In this document: positions 1-11,992 of the stretch, in pieces
Layout of the letters: the number at the start of each line of letters is the position of its first letter
Numbering within the stretch: the stretch's first letter is position 1
NCBI RefSeq assembly: GCF_026914265.1
Contig: NC_069125.1
Coordinates: 76,385,546-76,449,545 of the forward strand
Direction: 5' to 3'
Length of the DNA stretch: 64,000 nt
Source: Mya arenaria
Lineage: Eukaryota > Mollusca > Bivalvia > Myida > Myidae
Notes under the pieces: generated by a model
Seen by the model: the letters and a program-made list of their open reading frames with translations, nothing else
Databases searched by the model: none
What the model was told of the DNA's origin: nothing
Position numbers and translations under genes: made by a program

Positions 1-60
1 ATACATTATATTTATACTACAATGAACATTTATGTATAATATTGCTTATTAAAATTTCAG

Positions 61-213
61 ATTCCTCCGACGCAGCGGATCATGAAATTCCTGTCCCGAT
101 GAGGCAACAACATGGCCTGTAAACGCCAGCTCCACCACTTTACGGTGGTGCAAAGAAAAAGAGCTGTCGACACTTCCGTGGTGGAGCTGTGCCCTATGTA
201 TACATGGACAAAC
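61..213 (+). other. Possible internal exon, probably noncoding
   Basis: A good acceptor (TTAAAATTTCAG) ends at 60 and a good donor (AAACGTGAGT) follows 213. The enclosed 153 bases have a stop codon in every frame. The best frame reads 19 codons (SSDAADHEIPVP and onward) before TAA and then stays open to the donor. The segment is more GC-rich than its surroundings and contains an inverted repeat, AGCTCCACCAC near 129 against GTGGTGGAGCT near 178. It could be an exon of a noncoding RNA, an exon of a decayed gene, or chance. Whatever lies to the left is outside the window. Confidence 0.3.
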
Positions 214-770
214 GTGAGTATGATTTATATTTTATTTGATAATTTCATTTAACGGACATATTTCGAAAATCGAAGAATGTGGTACCGTGTAAGAACACTT
301 CTACTGTAGGCTGGTTACTATTTCGTTTCAATATTGTGCAAACTGTGGTGCCAGGAGCTTTTCTCCCGAATCAGACTTGTGCATATTAGGTATGAAAGTT
401 TTCAAGCCTGAGCGGTGTTTTTCAAGTAAAATTGAAATGTGTGTAAAGTGTTCATCTAATTCATTGTTCGTGTTCAGTTTACCGTTAATCGATGTATCCT
501 CTGCAACCAATTGCCCTGGTAAGCTTATTATATCACATTCATTCAAATTAATGATACTTAAATGGCCCCCTGGTCTTAAATCCTTTTTTGTCGTAACTGA
601 CGTTGATTGCAGCATTAAATGTAACCGATAGTATGCACCCTACACATGTTAAAGATAAAATCTGAACAGGTGACAATTGCATTACAGAAATGTACAATAA
701 CCTTTTAAGAAGGTTAATTACGGAAACATGTATGCTACTGCGCTTTACAATGAAAGCAATGATTTTGCTA
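214..770. other. No gene recognised
   Basis: AT-rich sequence. Two overlapping open frames of 84 and 95 codons on opposite strands (328-631) show no family resemblance and no convincing splice signals. I see no defined element here. Confidence 0.5.
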
Positions 771-802
771 AGGCCAAATAAAATACCTGTGTTTCCGGTA
801 AC

Positions 803-2042
803 CCGACCGACCCTATATTTTCCTCGCCGACCCTAATCTTTTTATAGACATAAAAATAAAAAAATAAAAAATGTTTTTTTTAAATTCTATCGTAAAAAAT
901 ATATATTTCTTAAATATATCGTTATTATTTTCACATTTGTCTTTCAATGTCCCCGGAGAATATACTTTCATTCCTGATTATGTATTGCCGAGACGGGAAA
1001 ACAAAATGGTGGAGAGCGGCGAAGCCTGTCCGATATCTTAAAATTGGCAAACGCATGTTTACGGTCCAAACATGTGGTTGATCACCGGAGACATATTTTC
1101 TCGGTGTTATTTATCCATATCCATATCCAAAATAAAACTTTTTTTTTACGATTAGGCTTTGTGTATTTCATGCAGGCTTCTTACGATTAGGCTTTGCAGG
1201 CTAACTGCCAGGTTCCAATACACATTTCATTAATCGTTATATTAATTTATCCGCAATTATCAATGGTTATTTATTTCGCCTTATTTAAGTCCCATCAACT
1301 GAAATCCAAACAAAAACCTGCGAAAGTTAACAACACATTTATTGGAATGTGTCGGCTGCAGATCAGACGGTACAATGTGTGACGTTTAGAGCACGAGCGG
1401 CGATAAGATCAAAGGCGCGTGGCTATGGTTTTAATCTAATTCGGTCAGTCGGATACCGTATGATCCCATTTGATTGCCAGGATTTCGCCTAGGCTGGTAC
1501 AAAAATACCATACGATCGAAAAAATAATAATTAATTGTCGTCTGGGACCGAAATGTTTGAATTCACTATAAATATGAATGAAACTTTGATTGTAATAATG
1601 TACGAAAACAGGATATGTAAAATAAATCCATATCAGCGTTTACTTGTTTTTTTTTATCAACCTACCATCACTTGAAGACCTAGTTTAAGGAGCTCACAGT
1701 TGACAAGAAAATCGGCGATTTTCCTCAAGCAAATTAAAAATTTAGTTGATACAAGTTTACAAGTTTTTATTGGCAAATCGGCATCTTGCCTTTGGCCATT
1801 TACACATTGCATAAATAACGATATGGCCAAGACACAAACGTACATGCATAAATATTACAAATATAATATAAAATGCATATGAGAATGTATATATATTGAC
1901 AGTTGAAATAATCAATATACTAAGTAATTAACGAGTTATACAAACTATATCATGATTAATTATTGTCATTTCTGTCATTTTCATAATAACTATAATTATA
2001 ATCAATATTTTTGACATTACTATTATTATTATTTAAGTAAAA
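803..2042. other. Noncoding; includes probable LINE 3' UTR
   Basis: No gene recognised. A/T homopolymer-rich sequence follows the inverted-repeat end (840-900). A direct duplication containing TTACGATTAGGCTTTG occurs near 1150-1200. A run of T at about 1647-1656 could be the poly(A) end of the minus-strand LINE, whose ORF2 stop is at 2043, but (ATT)-rich sequence at 2015-2035 is an alternative 3' end. Confidence 0.4.
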
Positions 2043-5000
2043 TTAAGAAGCAGCCAAAAGTTGGAGTTTTTCCTCTCGAAATTTCATTGCATCGGAAATA
2101 AATCTAGCAACATTGTTAATAACCTTAACATTTTGACAGGATAATAAATTCTTAAATTTAAGTAAGCTAGGCCAGTGTGATTTTATTCCATGTTTTCTTC
2201 GTATATCACTATAAGCGGAACAACATAGAAGAAAGTGAAATTCTGACTCAACAGTATTCTGTGCACATAATTTACATTTACGTTCTGCCCTAATAACATT
2301 ATTAAATCTACCCCTTTCAATTTCCAAATTATGTGAAGATAATCGAAATTGTGACAACTTTTGTCTAGATTTAGTATTATAAACACAATCTAAGTATGTT
2401 TCGTATTTAAATTCGCATTTAAATGTTTTATAGTATTCCATTTTGGGTTGATTAGACAATATATCACTCCATTGTTGTACGTATTGATCTCTCAGTCTTT
2501 GCACCAAATTTGGTATATAATTGATATCAGCATTAAATTCAAAGAAAATATTACCATGACCGAGATTATCTAACACCCGTTTGATTGATAAACACCATAG
2601 GTTTATATTTGAGTTATTAGCGATATTTCTATTTAAACCATTATATAAATTACATTGTTCAGTAAAAACGTTAAACATAAGTGAATCTGGGTTATTCATA
2701 ACCTTAGCCCAGTAGCTTAAAGCTCTTTGTTTGCATATGATAGACAATGGGAATCTACCCAACTCACCAAATACAGCTGCATTTGAAGTCTGGGGGCGTA
2801 CTCCTAACAGCAATTTACAAAATTTTGAGTGCAACTTGTCGACGTCATTTGTGTTGTAAATCCCCCATACCTCAGAGCCATATAGAATAATTGGCACAAC
2901 AAGCGCATCAAACAATGAGAGTTTTGTTTTAACATCTATATTGACACGACTAAATATCGATAATAAATGGTTATATGCTTTCAAAGCTTGCTCATTTAAA
3001 GTATTTATTACCCGTGATAAATTACCAGTGTAATGAAACTTAATACCTAGGTAACAGAATTCACTGACAATTTCAATAATATCACCATTGATAGACCAAT
3101 TGAATGACCAATTGCTTTTTCTTTTCTCAAAAACACAAACTTTAGTTTTATTTACATTTATCTTTAAGCCCCATTTGCATGAATATTGATATATAGTGTC
3201 CAGTTGTAATTGTAAACTATCTGCACTGGTAGTGAATAACGCAATATCATCAGCAAATAGTAGCATAAATATGGATAGCAAGCGTAAGTCTTTTTCCGTA
3301 AGGTTGTAAAATCTATACAATCATTAATGTCATTTATAAATAATATAAACAATAATGGAGACAAGGGTTCGCCCTGCTTAACACCAAGGGTAACATTAAA
3401 CATTTCAGAATATGACATACAAGCAGAGTCTTTAATACAAGACTTAACATTGAGATAAATGGCTTGAATCATTTTAAGCATTTTGCAACTCATACCAGAT
3501 TTCAAAAGTTTAATCCAAAGCGCTTCATGTATGACAGTATCAAACGCCTTTTCGTAGTCTATAAAGGCACAATACAACTTGGATTTATTATTAATAACAT
3601 TCTGAATAATAGTATGTAATATAAAAATACAATCAGTTGTGCTACGGCTATCTCTAAACCCAAATTGAGATGAGTTTAATATATGTTCACGTTCACACCA
3701 CTTGTTTATTCTATTCCGTAAGGTAATTGAAAATATTTTAGCAATAATATTTATTAAAGTTATACCTCTATAGTTAGCAGCACAAGATCGATCACCTTTC
3801 TTAAAGATAGGAACTATGACGCCTTTACACCAAGCCTCAGGATAAATTCCTTTGTCAAAGATAAAATTAAAAATCTTAACAAGATAGGGAGAAATAAAAT
3901 CCTTAGAATCAACGAAAAAATCAGCAACATTATTTTGCATATCAGGACTTTTATGTCTTTTTAAATTTGAAATAGTTTTTAAAATTTCTGTGATCGTAGA
4001 AGGGCAGTCTAAATCATCAACATTTATTGGTTCCTCTCTGGTTAAAAAATCGCCGTTGTCGAATGAGCTGAAGTGTGGAGTATTTGATATATCCTTAAAA
4101 TGTTTGATAAAATCATCAATATTGACATCGTGACTACTAGAAATAGGTTTAGCCTTATATTTGTTTATATATTTCCAGAACTTTCTGGGGCTAGACTTAC
4201 TAAGAGTACATAATGTTTTACGTTCCTTAGTATAAAAAACACGCTTTGCTTTGCGTTTAACATCACAAAAGCTAGCTCTAGCATTTAAAAAAGCTAAACG
4301 ATTTTCATTCGTAGGTGAATCTTTAAGTACCCTTTTGCAACGATAAAATATATTTTTATGATCTTTGCAAGTTACATCAAACCACAATGATTTTCTAGTG
4401 TTGCATTTAGGTAGAGGGTTTACATTAAAAGACTTTCCATTCAGCTGAAAAGATATATCATAAATAAGATCACACAGTTTATTTATACATACATCAAAGT
4501 CCACATTGTCATGTAATAAATTATTGGTAATTTCATCAAATAATTGTTTTTTACCATCTAACGCATGTTGTAATACATTGGCATCGCAGGTATCCCAAAT
4601 AATCTTATCATAAGTAGAATTCAAGTTTGTATCATTATAAAGAGTATTACAATTCAAAGAAAAATCAATCGGGCAATGGTCGGAAAACTCTGTAGCGTCT
4701 AGAACTTTAAAACTATCTAAGCAAGTAAATAAATTGTAATTTACTTTCACATAGTCAACAACACTAGAAGCAAATGTGTTTCTAATAAGGTTATGACATG
4801 TAAAATGACCTGGCTCTAATCTACCATTAACGATAAATATACTATTTTCTTTACAAAGTGATAATAATTTGTTACCAAAAGAATTAGCCTGGTCATCGAA
4901 AGACGAGCGTGGCGGTAGTACGTCAAGCGGAACATCGTACTCCGGCATATCAACATATCGATTAAGATTAATATTCTCAATTATATCTGATCGTCGACCT

Positions 5001-5500
5001 ACCCTTGAATTAAGATCACCAGTTAACATTATATCACCCAACTGACTATAACATCTTATATCGACAGCAAGTTGTTCATAGAAATCAAATTCAAATAAAA
5101 GAGAGTTTTCGTTCGTATAAACATTTGAATCAGTTGGTGGTATATAGCATGCACAGACAAATATATCATTATCCGTCCCAAAAAAAGTCTTTTTGAGTTT
5201 AAACCATATAATACCTTTGTTATTTAGTTTAACAAGTTCTATTCCCTTCGAATATGATTTCTTGTAATAAATAATAACCCCACCACTATTACGTTTAGCC
5301 TTTCGATTGCATTTTGGACGAGGACATGAAAAGCTTTCAAAATTCTCTAAGTTGAGATTGGTAGTTTTAGAAGACCAAGTTTCTGAAAATATTAACACAT
5401 CATAAGAGTATATAAAGTTTAGAAAATCTGCATCATTTAATTTTGAAATTAAACCCTGAACATTCCAAGATAAAAAGTGAAGCTGCTTCTGTTCATTTTC
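2043..5500 (-). CDS. LINE ORF2: APE endonuclease and reverse transcriptase, one frameshift
   Basis: The frame opens immediately after the ORF1 stop and shows LSWNVQGLISKL, the typical start of an APE endonuclease. It continues with SETW, the GDLNSR catalytic block and FSDHCPI. The reverse transcriptase has PIFKKGD, ANYRGITL, SQFGFR, AFIDYEKAFD, GVKQGEPLSPLLF and FADD. The C-terminal part carries GELGRFPL and a CKLC...HFLLC zinc-knuckle-like motif. Total length is about 1,150 codons, as expected for the family. The frame changes between INDINDC and LLFADD (about 3,315), consistent with loss of one base, so this copy cannot make an intact RT by ordinary translation. There is no ATG before the endonuclease motif in the ORF2 frame, so expression in this family may use read-through or non-AUG initiation. 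Confidence 0.9.
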
Positions 5501-6697
5501 CTAGCTGGGGCGTGGCTGTCCTTGACCATCCTGGCTGCCGGTGTCTCCGCGGCGCTGGTACCGGGGACCGCGCGGGGGGAGCGCCGGTGTAGGCCCTGGT
5601 GGTGGGTGGTCGTGGGTATACCGTACCCTATCGATGTACAGGACGTCATTCGAAAGCGATGCCTGTTTACCTGCTTGGCGGGCCTGTACTAGATATGGCA
5701 CAAGCTTTCTGCGGCGGTCCTGAATGACCTTGGGATATTGGTCACTGACACGGTACACACTGTCCCGAAGATATTCCCGTGCCTTGTTTTTAATGTCAAT
5801 TTTATCACCGAAATAGTTAAACTTGACAACTATAGGTCGCTTTTTCCCATGTTCGAAATGACCAATGCGATGAGCGCGATCAATTTTTATTTTGCTTTTA
5901 GAGTCCTCGATTTTTAGGTCATCTTCACAAAACTGGATAATTTTGTTCAAACAATTTTCAGATTTGCGATCCTCGAACGTTTTTTCTTCTTCAAAATTGA
6001 AAAAAAGCAAATTATCGCGCATTGATCGTGACTGAAGATCTAATATATTCTCTGATAGGCTCGAGTTTTCATTATTCAGGGTTTTAATACTGTTTAATAG
6101 TTCTGTGTGGTTACGTTTGATTTCATCGCATGTTTCGCTATCAAACGCACGGCTCTGCTCAAACTCGGCTAACTTTTTGTCAGCTTCAGAAATTTTTATT
6201 TCTAGTGAGGCAACCTTAACTTCTACTAAAGTAACTTTGCCTGAAACAGCCTTGACATCAGTTTCAATTTTGTTCAGTTTTGATTGTATGTTCTTCTGAC
6301 AGTTTTCAATGGAGCATAGTTTTGACATTATTGCATTGTATTGCTCGTTGTCCTTCGCAGGCGTGGTTTGGGTAAGCTGCGTACCGACTGGGGAGTAGTT
6401 CATCATGTTATTTTGAGGAGTACCGGGCGGGGGGCTAAAGTACTGGTATCCATGGAGAGGCGTTTGCTGTTGTGCAAGGAACTGTAGATGCGGGGGTATA
6501 TACGCACCCGCCATGGGCGATGTGGAACCCTGGGGGATGGGAGGGGGCGGCGGTGTAGACGTCTTCGGGTCATTTTGCGTAGATGACCCGGGGGCCGTAG
6601 TAGCGTCCATTATGTGCAATTTGTCGGGCTGATCACTCGCCGAATTTGGAGATGCCTCTTCCTTTGTTCGCTTAACACCACTTTTCTTCTTAGTCAT
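5501..6697 (-). CDS. LINE ORF1 protein (coiled coil, RRM-like, L1-type)
   Basis: A 398-residue protein that should coat the element RNA as a trimeric chaperone, as L1 ORF1p does. Residues 1-110 are low-complexity and rich in Pro, Thr and Gln. About 115-225 has heptad-like spacing and no proline, consistent with a coiled coil. From about 225 (RSMRDNLLFFNF) to 300 it matches the RRM-like part of transposase-22/L1 ORF1 proteins. About 286-360 (RPIVVKFNYF, then a basic VIQDRRRKL stretch) fits the C-terminal nucleic-acid-binding domain. The last 36 residues are a Pro/Gly/Arg-rich tail. The start ATG at 6697 gives the expected full domain order. The ORF ends with TAG at 5503-5501, and ORF2 continues directly in the same frame. 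Confidence 0.85.
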   Translation of the reverse strand: MTKKKSGVKRTKEEASPNSASDQPDKLHIMDATTAPGSSTQNDPKTSTPPPPPIPQGSTSPMAGAYIPPHLQFLAQQQTPLHGYQYFSPPPGTPQNNMMNYSPVGTQLTQTTPAKDNEQYNAIMSKLCSIENCQKNIQSKLNKIETDVKAVSGKVTLVEVKVASLEIKISEADKKLAEFEQSRAFDSETCDEIKRNHTELLNSIKTLNNENSSLSENILDLQSRSMRDNLLFFNFEEEKTFEDRKSENCLNKIIQFCEDDLKIEDSKSKIKIDRAHRIGHFEHGKKRPIVVKFNYFGDKIDIKNKAREYLRDSVYRVSDQYPKVIQDRRRKLVPYLVQARQAGKQASLSNDVLYIDRVRYTHDHPPPGPTPALPPRGPRYQRRGDTGSQDGQGQPRPS

Positions 6698-7344
6698 GGT
6701 CCGTAAATAATACCCATTTACAATAACTGAGCGTAACAGCCTAATATAGTTCTGATATGGATATAATGATCAGCAATTACATGGACCGATCGTATAGAGA
6801 TTGTTGCACACCTGTACTGTACCGTAATCCAATCAAGCAAACAATGACACAAATAACATTTGACAAGTGTTCACGAAATAATGGCGTGCTGTTCAAACTT
6901 ATATCGCGAAAACAGAAGATATTCTTTCAAATTTAGGTGAAAAATCCAAAATTAAAGTCAAAATTTTGAATTAAAAGTCTTAAAAAAGCTCAGTCCTTCA
7001 AGATAATCAACTATTGCATTCATAAGTCCAAAATTAGCGGGAAACAACACACGAAAGCACTTGTAAATCCATCTTCTTTCAGGAGCATTAGAATATACGT
7101 CCGCTGTGTACTTGACCAAAATATAATCATCAATGATAATGGACTCTTTGGCTAGAACATTATCACAGATTTGTTGAAATTGAAATGCTGGATTTTTCCT
7201 AAAAACCGATCACGACTTAAAAACTAGTATTGTATACAAAAAAACACCAGATTTCATAGGCAAAATTGGCGGGATGCAACAGAAAATTGCATGATATGGA
7301 AAGTTAAAAAAAAATCCCGACCTACCGACCATATTTTTTTTCGC
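6698..7344 (-). other. Probable LINE 5' UTR plus older flank
   Basis: No open frame of note. The stretch from ORF1 ATG to the right inverted-repeat end should contain the LINE 5' UTR and internal promoter. I could not place the junction between LINE and target. Confidence 0.35.
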
Positions 7345-7380
7345 CATGTTACCAGAAACACAGGTATTTTTTTTTTGCCT

Positions 7381-9185
7381 AAACGGCTTGAGCGACGATT
7401 CGGCTACTCGCTCGCCCGCGCTCCCGCAAAACTCCTCATTAAGCTAATTTCATGCTAGAGAAGTACAGAAGGGAGAAAATCGCATTAAATTAAAATTAAT
7501 TAGGTACTGTATATCTGAGTTCCCTACCCTGTAATACCTTAGTTTTCTAATTATTTCACAATCTTATTTCAATGAGGTCAAACCCAGAACTGCCAGGAGT
7601 TTTCCAGTTTATAGGAGTTTTCCCTTTCATATCCGTGTTTGATAAGTGTGTTAACTGTTAATAAACACAAAATGTTACACACTATTACTTTTCACTAAAC
7701 ATGAACTTATTGTGTAAATAAAACATTATTCCATGTATGTTTCATGAATATATTTTCATTGAAATCTGGTACATTCTTGTATGATTTTCAACTCCACATG
7801 GACTAAGCTGATATTTTTTGGTCTATTACATAAGTCTTTAACTAGCGTCCAAGCCTAAAAATAAAGAAGCATGAACCAACATTACAACTATAGGCACAAT
7901 TCAGTTTCATGTATTCATTGAACGTTGAGAACAAAATTCTGCATTGCAAATACGCTTGATGAGATGGAAACGGACGTTCTACAAACACATGTTAGTAATG
8001 GGCAGAAAGCAAAGGAATGATCCAATGAATGACCCTAGCATATTGTCTTCTTAATTTACTTACATATATATACAATCTGTCATTGTGCTAATTGAAATAT
8101 TTCATTAAACTGTACTTTTTTCCGCGTTGGCCACAAGAAAAGCGACTTTTCTGGTGAACTGGTTGACAATGAAAATAAAACTTTCGAGATTGTAAGATCC
8201 ATATGTTCAATCATCTCATTTGTAACACACTGGGCTTTGCACAATTGTCCACTTTTGACAACCAAGTATTTCTTAAGTCTTAATGAACATTTATTGTTTT
8301 AGAATTTTTTTTTGGTCTTTTGTTTTGATTGATTGCCTTTTTAAATCCTTGTTTTATCTTTATTGCCCCAGATATCTCTATGGAACTGATGCCTGTGACA
8401 GTGGTTGGCAGCTTTTTCCAATCTTGAATAATCCTTGGATGGGAGTACTTATAAACAGTGTCTTCTGCCGAAAGTCGAAAAAATATGTTGCCTACTCGTG
8501 TCTGCCGTCATTGGGAATTATATCAGTGTTGCAGTGAATTATCTCCCAGGCATGTTTATATTTTGTACAGCATGGAATGACAGTGCTGTCTACGTTTATT
8601 AAATTAGGCCAACATTTTTTTTATAATTTGGTTTACGGGAAATTTTTCAAAAAAAAATGTAGTCGGGTGGGGGGTATAAAGAAATAAAAATAAAAATAAA
8701 TGTTAAAATTTTCTCAAGTCGACCAAAGTAAGGCTAGAACTGTTTTCTTTTCGTTTTACAACCGTTGTATATTTTTTTGCACCTTAATATTACTTTTGAA
8801 CTAAAATGACACTATTCTAAACTGAAAATAAGTTGATTTAAGTAATTGTATTCTCTTTTAAATACTTAGATATGTAAAAAAAATTGTGTCTACATTTATT
8901 TTTTTCATTAATGAAAATAACTTGTTGTTTAAGTCTGTTGTTTTCATATGATGTGATCTGTTTTACATTTCTCTTTGTAATACACTATAACGACATTGCA
9001 TGTCACAGTTTGCGCGTAACAGATCTATGTTGTGAATGTTTACTCTATCTGTTCTCTTTCCAACTATAACATTCTAGTTCAAACTCACCACACACAAAAA
9101 AATAATTACGGTGTTTCTTTACACCTGTGATTGTGTCACATATTAAAATACACTTAAAAATTCAGAGCTTCAAGCAAAAATACTA
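7381..9185. other. No gene recognised; AT-rich spacer
   Basis: Short open frames on both strands (for example 8283-8537 plus, 8080-8265 minus) have no recognisable motif and no supporting splice context. The segment 8611-8705 (AGGCCAA, a T run, GGGAAA, then repeated AAATAA) resembles the inner part of the inverted-repeat end at 771-900 and may be a solitary diverged terminus of that family. Confidence 0.35.
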
Positions 9186-11312
9186 AAACTAGAACACATT
9201 AAGGCATTTAAACCATGACTAAATAATGTCTCTATTAAAACTAGAACACATTAAGGCATTTAAACCATGACTAAAGAATGTCTCTATTAAAACTAGAACA
9301 CATTAAGGCATTTAAACCATGACTAAAGAATGTCTCTATTAAAACTAGAACACATTAAGGCATTTAAACCATGACTAAAGAATGTCTCTATTAAAACTAG
9401 AACACATTAAGGCATTATAACCATGACTAAATAATGTCTCTATTAAAACTAGAACACATTAAGGCATTTAAACCATGACTTAAGAATGTCTCTATTAAAA
9501 CTAGAACACATTAAGGCATTTAAACCATGACTAAATAATGTCTCTATTAAAACTAGAACACATTAAGGCATTTAAACCATGACTTAATAATGTCTCTATT
9601 AAAACTAGAACACATTAAGGCATTTAAACCATGACTTAATAATGTCTCTATTAAAACTAGAACACATTAAGGCATTTAAACCATGACTTAATAATGTCTC
9701 TATTAAAACTAGAACACATTAAGGCATTTAAACCATGACTAAAGAATGTCTCTATTAAAACTAGAACACATTAAGGCATTTAAACCATGACTAAAGAATG
9801 TCTCTATTAAAACTAGAACACATTAAGGCATTTAAACCATGACTAAAGAATGTCTCTATTAAAACTAGAACACATTAAGGCATTTAAACCATGACTAAAG
9901 AATGTCTCTATTAAAACTAGAACACATTAAGGCATTTAAACCATGACTAAAGAATGTCTCTATTAAAACTAGAACACATTAAGGCATTTAAACCATGACT
10001 TAATAATGTCTCTATTAAAACTAGAACACATTAAGGCATTTAAACCATGACTAAATAATGTCTCTATTAAAACTAGAACACATTAAGGCATTTAAACCAT
10101 GACTTAATAATGTCTCTATTAAAACTAGAACACATTAAGGCATTTAAACCATGACTAAAGAATGTCTCTATTAAAACTAGAACACATTAAGGCATTTAAA
10201 CCATGACTAAAGAATGTCTCTATTAAAACTAGAACACATTAAGGCATTTAAACCATGACTAAAGAATGTCTCTATTAAAACTAGAACACATTAAGGCATT
10301 TAAACCATGACTTAATAATGTCTCTATTAAAACTAGAACACATTAAGGCATTTAAACCATGACTAAAGAATGTCTCTATTAAAACTAGAACACATTAAGG
10401 CATTTAAACCATGACTAAAGAATGTCTCTATTAAAACTAGAACACATTAAGGCATTTAAACCATGACTAAAGAATGTCTCTATTAAAACTAGAACACATT
10501 AAGGCATTTAAACCATGACTAAAGAATGTCTCTATTAAAACTAGAACACATTAAGGCATTTAAACCATGACTAAAGAATGTCTCTATTAAAACTAGAACA
10601 CATTAAGGCATTTAAACCATGACTAAATAATGTCTCTATTAAAACTAGAACACATTAAGGCATTTAAACCATGACTAAAGAATGTCTCTATTAAAACTAG
10701 AACACATTAAGGCATTTAAACCATGACTAAAGAATGTCTCTATTAAAACTAGAACACATTAAGGCATTTAAACCATGACTTAATAATGTCTCTATTAAAA
10801 CTAGAACACATTAAGGCATTTAAACCATGACTAAAGAATGTCTCTATTAAAACTAGAACACATTAAGGCATTTAAACCATGACTTAATAATGTCTCTATT
10901 AAAACTAGAACACATTAAGGCATTTAAACCATGACTTAATAATGTCTCTATTAAAACTAGAACACATTAAGGCATTTAAACCATGACTTAATAATGTCTC
11001 TATTAAAACTAGAACACATTAAGGCATTTAAACCATGACTAAATAATGTCTCTATTAAAACTAGAACACATTAAGGCATTTAAACCATGACTTAATAATG
11101 TCTCTATTAAAACTAGAACACATTAAGGCATTTAAACCATGACTTAATAATGTCTCTATTAAAACTAGAACACATTAAGGCATTTAAACCATGACTAAAT
11201 AATGTCTCTATTAAAACTAGAACACATTAAGGCATTTAAACCATGACTTAATAATGTCTCTATTAAAACTAGAACATATTAAGGCATTATAAACATGACT
11301 AGATAATGTGTT
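9186..11312. repeat. 52-bp tandem array, about 41 copies
   Basis: The 52-bp unit contains CTAGAACACATTAAGGCATT followed by TAAACCATGACTAAAGAATG and TCTCTATTAAAA. Copies are almost identical. The main variation is at a few positions giving ACTAAAG, ACTTAAT, ACTAAAT and ACTTAAG forms, which occur in runs. This suggests recent expansion by unequal exchange. The last copies (after about 11,260) decay at the right edge. Every unit carries stop codons, so it is not coding. Confidence 0.97.
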
Positions 11313-11410
11313 TTCAAGAACTAGAAAACAGCTTCCAAACATAACGACAAAATGTCACTATTAGAAATAAGACATTCTATACAACAATTTTAACAATGTC
11401 ACTGCTATGA

Positions 11411-11992
11411 CTAAATGAACACATCAGTTTTCACTGTCTCTTTTAAGACTTCAAAACATCTCTTTCTGGTGATATGAACTGTCATTTTTGCACCCTTAAT
11501 TGTTTTCTTAGCACCTCTGGTCTTGATAGGTTTTGTTTCCCTGCATGTTGCGCATATCGGACATACCATGCTAAAGCGTTCCTTTAAATCTCGCACTCCA
11601 TCATAATTAAAACTAGAATTATATAATTATTTGAGTCTCGTCCATATACATACTAAAAGTTACATGCAACACATAAAACAAGAATATGGTCATTCTATAC
11701 AGAAAAACAAGAGACTATTTGACAAATACACAGAACATATTATAACAAAATAAAATACTTGATTGTTATAAAATATGTGACTGATACTGATTGATAATAA
11801 AACAACTTTACTTACAAATTAAACATTAATATGCCACACAACCAATTTTCGTCCATCAATGAACATAAGATTGCTTTAAAAGCTCATAGAAAAACTGAAA
11901 CACCCGAATTAATACTGACAAAAGCTCAAGACACCATCCGTGTCAAGAGCATCACTGTCCCCACAGTAGAAGCAGATATCTTCAAAAATCAT
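11411..11992 (-). CDS. Small cysteine-pair protein, two exons, 92 aa
   Basis: Exon 1 coding runs from 11992 to 11916: ATG, 25 codons plus two bases, then GTATTA. An acceptor TTTTTTCAG lies just upstream of the ATG, so a 5' UTR exon is likely, and in-frame stops upstream fix this ATG. Exon 2 runs from 11612 to 11411, after ATTCTAG, ending TAG. The phases match and the total is 279 nt. The protein has CFYC near residue 7, an FC-H step at the junction, and CPICATC around residue 42, followed by a very basic stretch (KTRGAKKTIKGAK). The paired cysteines suggest zinc binding. I do not recognise the family. The gene ends about 100 bp from the 52-bp array. The donor is not strong, so the model is tentative. 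Confidence 0.45.

Larger units (their letters stand above)
2043..6697 (-). mobile_element. Non-LTR retrotransposon (LINE), nearly whole copy
   Basis: The coding part of a two-ORF LINE on the minus strand: an ORF1 RNA-binding protein, then an ORF2 endonuclease/reverse transcriptase. LINEs move by target-primed reverse transcription. The endonuclease nicks DNA and the RT copies the element RNA at the nick. The APE-type endonuclease at the ORF2 amino end, the FADD reverse-transcriptase motif, the C-terminal cysteine/histidine knuckle and the L1-type ORF1 place it in the APE-bearing LINE groups (CR1/L2/Tx1-like). I did not resolve the clade. Only one ORF2 frameshift and one inter-ORF stop were noted, so the copy is young. 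UTR limits and target-site duplications are not determined. Confidence 0.9.
771..7380. repeat. Inverted-repeat pair enclosing the LINE
   Basis: The plus strand at 771-802 and the reverse complement of 7345-7380 both read AGGC, an A-rich run, then ATACCTGTGTTTCYGGTAAC. The match is close apart from the A-run. Inside each end sits a related pyrimidine-rich block (CCGACCKACC..TATWTTTT..CGCC), but this block is in direct orientation in the two ends, as if one inner part had been flipped. The interval of about 6.6 kb holds the whole LINE. The simplest reading is an older DNA element or MITE with inverted ends into which the LINE was inserted. Two unrelated termini in opposite orientation are also possible. 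I found no clear target-site duplication and no transposase inside. Confidence 0.45.

Noticed and set aside
9186-11312. CRISPR array, given regular repeats
   Set aside because: Units are contiguous with no unique spacers, and the DNA is clearly animal nuclear.
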